DNA of 22,416 nt from JAKACU01 sp021821185. GTDB taxonomy: Bacteria > Bacillota > Bacilli > Alicyclobacillales > SLC66. Within the stretch, counting starts at the first letter, position 1; every line of letters starts with the position of its first letter. The notes below the pieces were generated by a model that worked only from the letters and a program-made list of their open reading frames with translations, searched no databases and was not told the origin of the DNA. This document shows positions 15,115 through 22,011 of the stretch, one piece after another. Where the stretch lies: the NCBI GenBank assembly GCA_027343965.1, contig DAHWJX010000171.1, forward strand, positions 1-22,416, read 5' to 3'. The position numbers and the translations under genes are program-made.

Positions 15115-15588
15115 ATGAGTGATACAGAAAAGGTTGCTATCCGTTTTCAGCCGCAACGAGCGGAGATTGCCATCGATCGAGGCGTAAGTGTCCTTGATGC
15201 GGCTGTGGTTGGAAAAGTTGCGATCGCACATAAGTGTGGTGGACATGGATCTTGCGGAACATGCAAGATCCAAATTGATAGTAAAACAGAACTTTGTGCA
15301 CCTAACGTTTTAGAGCGTCGGCATCTTACAGAGGAGCGTCTTGCACAAGGCTTCCGCTTAGCATGTCAATGTAAAATAACCGGACCCGCCACGGTGATGG
15401 TCCAAGAAGATCCTTTACGTCGTGTCGTGCGAGAATTGTTGGAAGCACAGCGCAGTCAGGCACAAAAGGACGTTATGCAGCTTGAAGAAGAGCTTAATCA
15501 GGATGAACTTTTGCAAGAGGTGGAGGATTGCGAATCACTCGTGGAGGATGACTTATCGGAGACCATTGTCTCTGAACCGTTACGATGA
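15115..15588 (+). CDS. 2Fe-2S ferredoxin-type protein with acidic tail
   Basis: The 157-residue product (ATG 15115, with GTGGGG about 9 bp upstream; a TTG at 15097 is in frame but unsupported) begins with a beta-grasp ferredoxin fold. Cysteines Cys41, Cys47 and Cys50 stand in CGGHGSCGTC, and the fourth ligand is Cys84 in FRLACQC. The spacing and the 'R.L.E.RL..G.RLAC' stretch match the 2Fe-2S domains found alone or at the front of corrinoid-activating proteins. The last 60 residues are acidic, Gln/Glu rich and likely helical (LEEELNQDELLQEVEDCE). It probably carries electrons; the partner is unknown. Its stop overlaps the next start as ATGA. Confidence 0.82.
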   Translation: MSDTEKVAIRFQPQRAEIAIDRGVSVLDAAVVGKVAIAHKCGGHGSCGTCKIQIDSKTELCAPNVLERRHLTEERLAQGFRLACQCKITGPATVMVQEDPLRRVVRELLEAQRSQAQKDVMQLEEELNQDELLQEVEDCESLVEDDLSETIVSEPLR

Positions 15589-15887
15589 GTGAAATGTACG
15601 TGTACATGGTGCGTTGCAACGATGGCTCTCTCTATACAGGATGCACGAATGACGTATCGAAGCGACTCAGCCAACACCAAACGGGAAAGGGAGCACGTTA
15701 CACGCGTGCCCGCCTTCCCGTTGTTTTATGTTATGTGGAAACAGTCCCTGATCGTTCCTATGCGTTGCGTCGAGAATATGCTATTAAGCAACTTTCAAGG
15801 GAGCAAAAAGAAGCTTTGGTGACGACGTATCAAGCGCCATATCAAAGGGTTGCACCAGATACTTTGGCTAAGATGGATGACACGTAA
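15585..15887 (+). CDS. GIY-YIG nuclease family protein (YazA/YhbQ-like)
   Basis: The 100-residue protein has the small-family layout: YVYMVRCNDGSLYTGCTND (the degenerate GIY-YIG strands), RLSQHQTGKGARYTRARLPV, and RREYAIKQLSREQKEAL with the catalytic Glu. It is typical of the stand-alone YazA/YhbQ group, a putative structure-specific nuclease of unknown role. The ATG overlaps the ferredoxin stop (ATGA). Its 3' end overlaps the convergent lytic transglycosylase gene by 46 bp. Confidence 0.9.
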   Translation: MSEMYVYMVRCNDGSLYTGCTNDVSKRLSQHQTGKGARYTRARLPVVLCYVETVPDRSYALRREYAIKQLSREQKEALVTTYQAPYQRVAPDTLAKMDDT

Positions 15888-16615
15888 TTTTGCGTCTGTT
15901 CATATGGTGGAATACCGTGATAAGCATCGACCGCACTAGGACCTGCGTTGTATGCAGCAAGAGCTAATGCTGTGTTGTTATGATACCGTGTCAGTAGTTG
16001 TCGCAAATACGTCATGCCGCCTTGTAGGTTTTGCACCGGATCATAGGCATTGGTGACCCCAAGTCCATTTGCCGTTGATGGCATGAGTTGCATTAAACCC
16101 ATTGCGCCTGCCGATGACGTAGCTGATGGATTATAGCCGGATTCTTGGTTGACAACCGCAGCAACGAGTGATGGACTAAGGCCATACTGAGGAGCCATTT
16201 TATCAATTAATCCGACGATGTCAGTTGATTGAACCTGCCCCGTAGACGTTGGTATAGTGACTGAAGGGAACGTAGGTGAAACCGTACTGAGCGGGACATT
16301 TGATAACGCATCAACGGTTCCTGACATGTCTGCTGAAAGCAACATCGCTAGTGCATCGGATGTTCCTGTACCTGATGAAGGTGAACTGAGAGCGCTTATG
16401 AAAGATGCCAAAGGATCCGTTGATCCTGTGAGAGCACCAGCACTTGAGAAAGAATTTGTTGATAGAAGGCTTTGAAGTAAAGCGTTCGAGCTACTGGCTT
16501 GCTCAGCGTTGACTAAAAGATCGGCAAATGCCGTGTTGTTTTGTTGGGTAGCGTTAGTCGTTGCCGGTAGTGGTGTTGTGCGTGTTGGTGAGACGACCTG
16601 GTTAATCGGCTGCAT
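15842..16615 (-). CDS. Lytic transglycosylase (SLT domain)
   Basis: The 257-residue protein has a low-complexity Ser/Thr/Gln-rich first half and a C-terminal SLT domain from about residue 132: IVGLIDKMAPQYGLSPSLVAAV, the catalytic Glu158 in NQESGYNP, then SSAGAMGLMQLMPSTA and LALAAYNAGPSAVDAYHGIPPY. It would cleave peptidoglycan with 1,6-anhydro product formation. No signal peptide is visible, as in some flagellar or spore-associated Gram-positive enzymes. The ATG 16615 shares its A with the TGA of the TetR gene, with AAGGAG 8 bp upstream inside that gene, so the two are translationally coupled. Confidence 0.87.
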   Translation of the reverse strand: MQPINQVVSPTRTTPLPATTNATQQNNTAFADLLVNAEQASSSNALLQSLLSTNSFSSAGALTGSTDPLASFISALSSPSSGTGTSDALAMLLSADMSGTVDALSNVPLSTVSPTFPSVTIPTSTGQVQSTDIVGLIDKMAPQYGLSPSLVAAVVNQESGYNPSATSSAGAMGLMQLMPSTANGLGVTNAYDPVQNLQGGMTYLRQLLTRYHNNTALALAAYNAGPSAVDAYHGIPPYEQTQNYVSSILAKVSGATL

Positions 16616-17217
16616 CAAGGCTGCTCCTTTGGTGTTTGTCCTATACTTTGCAACAATAGATCACGAAGTGGTGCCGTGAGTGAATCAAGCGATTTTTTTT
16701 CGGGTGATAGCAACGTCATAAAGAGCACTTCATAGATTGCACCGAACCAGGCATATGCCGTTAATTCGACAGAGATGTGTGCTATGGAACCATCATCGAC
16801 AGCTGCCTGTAAGTGTTTTGCGATCAATTGAGCAAATTGTTCGTGGGCTGCGTGAATCTCTTGATCAAAAGCTTTTCCAAGGCCTGTAGCCTCAACGAGG
16901 AGCAATCGCGTTGCTTTCTCATGTTTTGTGAAGATGGTAAGTACAGTATCGATGGCTGCTTGGATTTTGGCAAGCGCCCCTGTCTCTTTGTCGATCGCTT
17001 CTTCAACATCATCGATGAGATGCTTTACAAGAGTTGCCAACAGCGCTTGAAAAATAGCTCGTTTACTCGGAAAATGAAAATAAAAAGCGCCTTTTGACGT
17101 ATCAGACTCTTTTGCAATGTCATCAATTAACGCGTCATTATAACCTTTATCAGAGAATACTTCCATCGCTGCATCGAGCAGTTTCTTACGCGTATTTTCT
17201 TTATTATACCGACGCAT
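16615..17217 (-). CDS. TetR/AcrR family transcriptional regulator
   Basis: The 200-residue protein starts with NTRKKLLDAAMEVFSDKGYNDALIDDIAKESDTSKGAFYFHFPSKRAIF, the classic TetR DNA-binding helix-turn-helix (about residues 8-54). The rest is a helical ligand-binding domain. I prefer ATG 17217 because GAGGTG then lies 7 bp upstream; ATG 17223 leaves 1 bp. The upstream FtsA-like gene ends with TGA immediately before, so the genes are coupled. Its target and effector are unknown; the operon position suggests it may control the surrounding genes. Confidence 0.9.
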   Translation of the reverse strand: MRRYNKENTRKKLLDAAMEVFSDKGYNDALIDDIAKESDTSKGAFYFHFPSKRAIFQALLATLVKHLIDDVEEAIDKETGALAKIQAAIDTVLTIFTKHEKATRLLLVEATGLGKAFDQEIHAAHEQFAQLIAKHLQAAVDDGSIAHISVELTAYAWFGAIYEVLFMTLLSPEKKSLDSLTAPLRDLLLQSIGQTPKEQP

Positions 17218-17223
17218 CGTCAT

Positions 17224-19377
17224 TCACCTCGCGGTACTTTCTTGCCAGAACACCTCAACTCGATCACCGTCTTTGATCAACGAAGAAAAGTCGGCGTCAG
17301 CACCATTTTTACGCATAATAAGTTGGTCCTTACCGCTTGCTTGTTGGAGCATGTTTTGATCTAGGTACAGTAACACTGTGCTCATCGTAACATGCTCTTG
17401 TGCTGCAGAAGTTTCCACACAATCCAAGCGATCACCATCGCGTACTAGGTCTGTAGCAAGACATGGTTGTCCATTTTTTATGATCCTAGTTTTCTCGGCG
17501 AGAATAAGCGTTTGATCATTAAGTCTAATCTGCATCCCCGGATAAAGCGTGATCCCTGCAACGAGGAGAGCATCGACAACGAGAAAAGGCTTTTTCTCCA
17601 CACTTGTCATGTGGATGGATAGCCCATTATAGATTGGCGTGGTGAGATCCATCTGCGGTGCAATCACCACGCAAGGGTGCACAAGTTGAATTTCCTTTTG
17701 GTTAACCGTAACGTTGCACCGCTCATCAAGTGGTGTAGGACTGTACTTTTGTAAGATATCGATAAGCCGCATGTCTTCTTGAATGATAACGTCGCGATCA
17801 TGAACCACGGTTGTGGCATACGCCTTTTGACCACGAATCAGCCACTGTGGTTCGATGAGGTAACTTTGATCGTTGATCGTCACCGCGATTGGTTGCATAC
17901 TTGAAACGATGTCCCCTAAGGTACCTTGTGCATCGTGACCATGCACTGCAGGAATCACCTCGAGTACATCGGCCGGCTCAATGCGCTGTGCCAAGTCAGC
18001 TACCTGGCCATTTTTGAGGACGTATCCTGGCGTTCCCAATGTACCTTTTAGAGAAACGATCTTTTGATTAACCTCCACGACGATAGCTGAGCCAGCGCGC
18101 GCCATCAAGTCTTTAACGCTGACCCCTGCTTCCAGCAAGGCATCACCGATTGTTAAAGGATGAAACGTAAACAGTCGCGTAGAAGTGCCGCGTACTCGCA
18201 CAGTGACAGGGGTAATTTCACTAAAAGAGGAGGCGAGGGCAATGCCGATGGGTGTGATCGCTTCAGGCCCTGTGAGCATGTCTTCACATCCTGTAACGTG
18301 TTGAATAGAATCCCGTCCACGTAGACGTACACGATCAGTTGTTAAACCGAGAGCTTGGGCTATGGCTTGTTCAATGAGTGGTGTTTTAGCCCCACCACCA
18401 ATGACCATAACGGCGGCAGGGGTTTTTTGGTTGTTTTGAGTAAGAATCTCTTGTGCAATCGTTTCAGCTAAGGCTGTAATGGCAGGTTGAATGGCGGTGA
18501 CGATTCTTTTTGCTGTTAAGGTGTGTTTGTTGCCTAAGATATCGATAAACGTTTGTTTGCCTTTCAGGGCTAGTTCACGTTTGACAAATTCGGCGGTCGA
18601 AAAGTCAAGAAGAAAAGCCTGCGAAAGCGCATCGGTGATTTCGTCGCCTGCAGTAGGCACCATACCGTAGGCAAGGATAGTCCCTTCAGCCGTGATCGCA
18701 ATATCTGAAGTTCCCGCGCCAATGTCGACTAAAGCGATATTTAATTTGCGCATCGAAGATGGGATGAGCGCATTTAACGCAGCGATCGGTTCGAGCGTCA
18801 AACCATGCATCATCAAGCCGGCTTTCGTTAATGCGCGATCGAGTGAATCGATGACAACGCGCGGTAAAAAGGTGGCAATTATAGTAACTTTGGCAAGATC
18901 ACCCGTTTGTTCAATCAAGCTGCCGATTTTTGCATTATCCAAGAAATAGTCGCGCACACTGTAACCCACACAGTGCATCGAACGCGTACTCGTACCTTCC
19001 TCGTGAGTCGCCGTTTGCAACGCTTCTTGTGCTTGTTGTAAAGCGACAAGTTGCAGGTTATAACCGTCTTCTGCGGTGAATACAGAGCCAAGCATCGGTG
19101 CGGTAGCCTCAGCAAGCACAGTACGTAATGCCCTGCCGGCCGCGGCTACAGACACGTGTGACAAGGGTTGATCAGTCACTGAGCGAAGGTGTTGGGTGAC
19201 TTTTATGATCACGTCAGCAACAGCTTCGATATCATGAATTTGACCATCTTGCATGGCGCGTTTTTGATGCTCCATCGTATGTACGGCGATCAGCTGACAC
19301 GAATCTTCAAAAAATGAATAAACAAGGCCAGTTACACTTCGCGTGCCAATATCAAGTGCGTAATGAATATCAGGCAA
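17224..19377 (-). CDS. Large FtsA-like actin-fold ATPase with C-terminal beta-grasp-like repeats
   Basis: The 717-residue protein begins with YALDIGTRSVTGLVYS (phosphate-1 loop) and continues through an FtsA/PilM-like body with VALVDIGAGTSDIAI-type phosphate-2 (seen as IALVDIGAGTSDIAIT) and AVMVIGGGAKTPLIEQAIA (adenosine motif). Residues 1-about 380 thus form an actin-like ATPase with an inserted SHS2-like part. The remaining 330 residues are unusual for FtsA. They show recurring short modules of the form VNQK or NGQ followed by a turn and DGDRV (for example KNGQPCLATDLVRDGDRLD and FSSLIKDGDRVEV), suggesting small beta-grasp domains. FtsA itself is 400-440 residues. The TTG start has GGGGAG 6 bp upstream. 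A role in cell envelope or division is inferred only. Confidence 0.75.
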   Translation of the reverse strand: MPDIHYALDIGTRSVTGLVYSFFEDSCQLIAVHTMEHQKRAMQDGQIHDIEAVADVIIKVTQHLRSVTDQPLSHVSVAAAGRALRTVLAEATAPMLGSVFTAEDGYNLQLVALQQAQEALQTATHEEGTSTRSMHCVGYSVRDYFLDNAKIGSLIEQTGDLAKVTIIATFLPRVVIDSLDRALTKAGLMMHGLTLEPIAALNALIPSSMRKLNIALVDIGAGTSDIAITAEGTILAYGMVPTAGDEITDALSQAFLLDFSTAEFVKRELALKGKQTFIDILGNKHTLTAKRIVTAIQPAITALAETIAQEILTQNNQKTPAAVMVIGGGAKTPLIEQAIAQALGLTTDRVRLRGRDSIQHVTGCEDMLTGPEAITPIGIALASSFSEITPVTVRVRGTSTRLFTFHPLTIGDALLEAGVSVKDLMARAGSAIVVEVNQKIVSLKGTLGTPGYVLKNGQVADLAQRIEPADVLEVIPAVHGHDAQGTLGDIVSSMQPIAVTINDQSYLIEPQWLIRGQKAYATTVVHDRDVIIQEDMRLIDILQKYSPTPLDERCNVTVNQKEIQLVHPCVVIAPQMDLTTPIYNGLSIHMTSVEKKPFLVVDALLVAGITLYPGMQIRLNDQTLILAEKTRIIKNGQPCLATDLVRDGDRLDCVETSAAQEHVTMSTVLLYLDQNMLQQASGKDQLIMRKNGADADFSSLIKDGDRVEVFWQESTAR

Positions 19378-19407
19378 GGCTATCTCCCCATTATAAGTGA
19401 GTGGCGT

Positions 19408-20616
19408 TTAGTGAATGGTATAGTCATAGCCCAAGGCTTTAAACCGATCGCATAAGAGGGCGATATGGGAATGATCACGTGTTTCAACTTCTAGTTGGAC
19501 CTCGACAAACCCAAGACCAAGGGACTGCGCTAAACGATGGTGTTCAATGGACACCACATTAGCATGAGCAAAAGCCATCGCTTCAAGAAGATGTACTAGA
19601 GCGCCAGGGCGGTCAGGCAATGTCGTGATAAAACGAACGCGCCTTCCCGCAGCTACGAGGCCATGTTCGATCGTGCGCGACAAAAGACTAACATCGACGT
19701 TCCCACCCGACAGTATGACTGCGACATTTTTCACTTGTGGTGGAATTTGACCTGTGAGTAAAGCAGCAACAGCAGCCGCGCTCGCGCCTTCACTAACGAT
19801 CTTGGACCGTTCTAGGAGAACCACCATCGCGCGCGCAATGTCTTCGTCGCTGACAACAAAAATGTCATCGACAAGTTCTGATGCGATCTCCCATGTTAAA
19901 TGTCCTGGGCTGCCTACAGCGATACCATCAGCAATTGTCGGTGCTGACGTAATGTCAGTTCGTTGTCCGGCATCAAAAGAACGTCGAAAGCAGGCGGCAC
20001 CCGCTGCTTCCACGCCATACACGCAGACGTCAGGTTTTAAGGCTTTAATGGCGCTTGCAACACCAGCGATAAGGCCCCCGCCACCCACAGGTAACACGAT
20101 AGCATCAAGATTGGGTAATTGCTTATAAAGTTCTAGACCGATCGTTCCTTGTCCTGCCATGACCAAGGGGTCATCGAAGGGATGAATGAAAGTCATCTGG
20201 CTTTGTTGTTGCAACACAAGTGCATTTTGATACGCTTGATCAAACGTTTCACCGGTGAGGACAACCTCAGCTCCATACCCTTTGGTGGCCTCAATCTTTG
20301 ACAAGGCAGCGCCTTGTGGCATGACGATCATGCACGGGATACCTAACTCTTTAGCAGCGAAGGCAACCCCTTGAGCATGGTTTCCTGCTGACGCGGCGAT
20401 GACACCAGCGCGTTTTTTTTCATCCGACAAATGGGCAATTTTATTATAGGCTCCGCGCAATTTGAAGGATCCCGTGCGCTGTAAGTTTTCAAGTTTGAAG
20501 TACACGTTATGTTGTGTCAATCGGCTTATCGTATGTGAATAGGTAAGTGGTGTGGTTTCGACGACGAAAGTCAGTGTCTTTTGTGCTTCATAGATTTCAT
20601 TCATAGGAATTGCCAA
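19408..20616 (-). CDS. ilvA: Threonine ammonia-lyase with ACT domain
   Basis: The 402-residue protein converts threonine to 2-oxobutyrate and ammonia, feeding isoleucine synthesis. It shows the PLP Lys52 in GSFKLRGAY, the SAGNHAQGVA substrate loop, the VGGGGLIAGVA glycine loop holding the PLP phosphate, and a C-terminal ACT domain starting near FITTLPDRPGALVHLLEAM, which usually binds isoleucine or valine as allosteric regulator. The start TTG 20616 has GAGGG 7 bp upstream; an ATG at 20604 would be 19 bp from it. It lies 61 bp after the DUF488 gene and 30 bp before the FtsA-like gene on the same strand. Confidence 0.92.
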   Translation of the reverse strand: MAIPMNEIYEAQKTLTFVVETTPLTYSHTISRLTQHNVYFKLENLQRTGSFKLRGAYNKIAHLSDEKKRAGVIAASAGNHAQGVAFAAKELGIPCMIVMPQGAALSKIEATKGYGAEVVLTGETFDQAYQNALVLQQQSQMTFIHPFDDPLVMAGQGTIGLELYKQLPNLDAIVLPVGGGGLIAGVASAIKALKPDVCVYGVEAAGAACFRRSFDAGQRTDITSAPTIADGIAVGSPGHLTWEIASELVDDIFVVSDEDIARAMVVLLERSKIVSEGASAAAVAALLTGQIPPQVKNVAVILSGGNVDVSLLSRTIEHGLVAAGRRVRFITTLPDRPGALVHLLEAMAFAHANVVSIEHHRLAQSLGLGFVEVQLEVETRDHSHIALLCDRFKALGYDYTIH

Positions 20617-20676
20617 GTTATGTCCCTCTCTTTTATGCCTATGATATAGAATCATTGTACCATATAGGCACTGTCA

Positions 20677-21039
20677 TCATCGATGATGAAGACATTCGTT
20701 TAAGAAGGAGGAGAGGACGACAGCGTGGTTGTGGACGTCATCTTTCGCGGCATACAATAAAGTGACAGGTTGTTCTTCGATTAACGAAAGAAGCACCTGA
20801 ACCTCAGTCTGGTGTCTAGAGTCTTGCGTGAGCTCCTCTTTGTATAAACGTTGAAATTCTTGAAAACGTGTTGGATCGTGGGAAAAAAACCGACGCAGGC
20901 TCGTGCTGGGGGCTATTTCTTTCAACCAAAGGTCGATAAATGCTCCATCACGAGCCAATCCACGAGGCCACAATCGGTCGATGAGGACTCGTTTGCCATC
21001 TGTCGCGTCATACGGGGAATAGACTCGTTTGATTTGCAT
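20677..21039 (-). CDS. DUF488 family protein
   Basis: The 120-residue protein starts MQIKRVY and carries VLIDRLWPRGLARDGA, IAPSTSLRRFFSHDPTRF and VTLLYAAKDDVHNHAVVL, all hallmarks of the YeaO-like DUF488 family. ATG 21039 is 2 bp after the stop of the CGCGG gene. No SD is visible, so it may be read by coupling; an upstream start would place 16 residues inside the previous gene. A 14-bp palindrome overlaps its stop codon (20675-20688). The molecular function of this family is not established. Confidence 0.88.
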   Translation of the reverse strand: MQIKRVYSPYDATDGKRVLIDRLWPRGLARDGAFIDLWLKEIAPSTSLRRFFSHDPTRFQEFQRLYKEELTQDSRHQTEVQVLLSLIEEQPVTLLYAAKDDVHNHAVVLSSFLNECLHHR

Positions 21040-21041
21040 GG

Positions 21042-21299
21042 TTATTGCAAGCGGGTAATTTTGTACACGTACCCACCGCATCCGCATTGATCAACAAAAG
21101 CGATGTCGACTTTAGCACCAAATGTATCTTGTAAAACAGGAATTAAGTACAGGTCTGGATTTCCATGTTGTTCGGCAACAGCAATGTTGACATAAAAACC
21201 TGGTGAGGTTTCTTCGATCGCAGCTATCGCATCTTTTGTGATCAGATCTCGATTCTGGATATATTCTTCGGTTTCAAGGTTAGCTGACCAATTTTTCAT
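21042..21299 (-). CDS. CGCGG-motif small protein, putative radical-SAM-modified peptide (RiPP) precursor
   Basis: The 85-residue product reads KNWSANLETEEY at the start, then YVNIAVAEQHGNPDLYLIPVL and FGAKVDIAFVDQCGCGGYV, ending 15 residues after Cys72. From memory, a small-protein family in haloarchaea and Bacillota has this arrangement (WSANLE near the start, HG.P..YL in the middle, QCGCGG near the end) and is annotated as a putative radical-SAM-modified RiPP. ATG 21299 has GGAGG 8 bp upstream. No radical-SAM gene is in the window. It sits 30 bp after an unknown 107-residue gene and 2 bp before DUF488. The two Cys could alternatively bind a metal. Confidence 0.65.
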   Translation of the reverse strand: MKNWSANLETEEYIQNRDLITKDAIAAIEETSPGFYVNIAVAEQHGNPDLYLIPVLQDTFGAKVDIAFVDQCGCGGYVYKITRLQ

Positions 21300-21329
21300 G
21301 TGTATCCCTCCAACCTGAACATGGGTTGA

Positions 21330-21653
21330 TCAAGCAATTTGCGCTTTTGCTTCGGTGTACAATGCGGCCATACCACCATATAAGGCAAAGAAAAAACTGT
21401 CTGGTGCATCTAACGAAAATGACGTGTAAACGCGCGGATCCATGCCTAAGCGCCATTCGAAAAGTTTAGCACTATCATAAGCATAAAAACAAAAACTGGT
21501 ATAATCAAACGCAGGCATTTTTTCGAAAATCGTGATAATGTCTTTTGCGTATAAATCGATATGCTGGGATGCTTCTTCAATCATATCGGTCGCATCTTGA
21601 AGCGTTACGCCAATGCGGATTCCTTTTTCTCCTACTTGTTCGATCGTGGCCAT
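21330..21653 (-). CDS. Unknown 107-residue protein
   Basis: The product reads VGEKGIRIGVTLQDATDMIEEA early and ends FYAYDSAKLFEWRLGMDPRVYTSF followed by an Ala-rich helix. It has no signal peptide and no membrane segment, one Cys and many aromatic residues in the middle. It looks like a small mixed alpha/beta soluble domain. ATG 21653 has a strong GGAGG 5-6 bp upstream. It precedes the CGCGG-motif gene by 30 bp and so is probably in the same operon. I do not recognise the family. A role linked to peptide maturation is only a guess from the order. Confidence 0.6.
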   Translation of the reverse strand: MATIEQVGEKGIRIGVTLQDATDMIEEASQHIDLYAKDIITIFEKMPAFDYTSFCFYAYDSAKLFEWRLGMDPRVYTSFSLDAPDSFFFALYGGMAALYTEAKAQIA

Positions 21654-21728
21654 AATGTCCTCCTGTTATCTTGCCCTTTTTTTAATACCAACTGTACGCC
21701 ACATGGTGTCCCTTTACTATGTTGTAAA

Positions 21729-21830
21729 TCACACTTTAGTGTAACGTGAGTGCATTTCATCCGATTTTGTCGCGGCATCTGTGCAACTCGGACAAGACAT
21801 GCCCTCTGTACGAAATGTAACATTTTTCAT
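21729..21830 (-). CDS. 33-codon ORF with GMSCPSC, similar to a metal-binding (HMA) start
   Basis: From ATG 21830, with AAAGG about 9 bp upstream, the frame reads MKNVTFRTEGMSCPSC and ends in a TGA after 33 codons. The first 16 residues match the first strand and metal-binding loop of a heavy-metal-associated (HMA) domain, but the helix that should follow (a hydrophobic pattern after CXXC) is absent. It is either a small peptide gene or a decayed HMA protein. It would be the first cistron behind the leftward FNR-like promoter. No other frame continues the domain. Confidence 0.4.
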   Translation of the reverse strand: MKNVTFRTEGMSCPSCTDAATKSDEMHSRYTKV

Positions 21831-21866
21831 GTTGTTCAACCTTTTCCGTGTGTGTTTACGATGACC

Positions 21867-21908
21867 ACAATACTTTTTATGCTATGAAAAAACTTTGATT
21901 GAGATCAT
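21867..21908 (-). promoter_or_regulatory. Leftward promoter with FNR/CRP-family site
   Basis: On the minus strand a -10 TATTGT lies at 21867-21872, giving a start near 21860. TTGAT-TGAG-ATCAT (21895-21908) matches the FNR half-sites (5/5 and 4/5). Its centre is 41.5 bp from that start, the class II activation position. No good -35 exists, as expected for an activated promoter. Confidence 0.6.
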
Positions 21909-21931
21909 ATTTTTGGTGATTGCGTTTGATT

Positions 21932-21974
21932 TGTGATTCGGATCACTAAGACTGTATTAAAAATGAACTAGAAT
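21932..21974 (+). promoter_or_regulatory. Rightward promoter with FNR/CRP-family site
   Basis: TGTGA-TTCGGA-TCACT (21932-21947) matches TGTGA-N6-TCACA at 9 of 10 positions. The -10 TAGAAT is at 21969-21974, giving a start near 21981, and the site centre is 41.5 bp upstream. No consensus -35 exists (CTAAGA). The upstream part of the intergenic region, 21831-21866, holds only the leader of the leftward unit. Confidence 0.65.
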
Positions 21975-22011
21975 GCACTCGTGCTACTAGTGTGGGAAGG
22001 GAATGCAGATA

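Noticed and set aside
19388..19396. TATAAT just before the FtsA-like SD
   Set aside because: No -35 lies at 16-18 bp and no extended -10 is present; it overlaps the short gap after ilvA and may be chance.
20675..20688. Palindrome CATCATCGATGATG at the DUF488 stop
   Set aside because: It is only 14 bp, has no T-run on either strand and overlaps coding sequence; not convincing as terminator or operator.
21632..21823. 63-codon minus frame overlapping the 33-codon ORF
   Set aside because: It has no SD, runs into the start of the 107-residue gene and shows no known motif; it does not restore an HMA domain.
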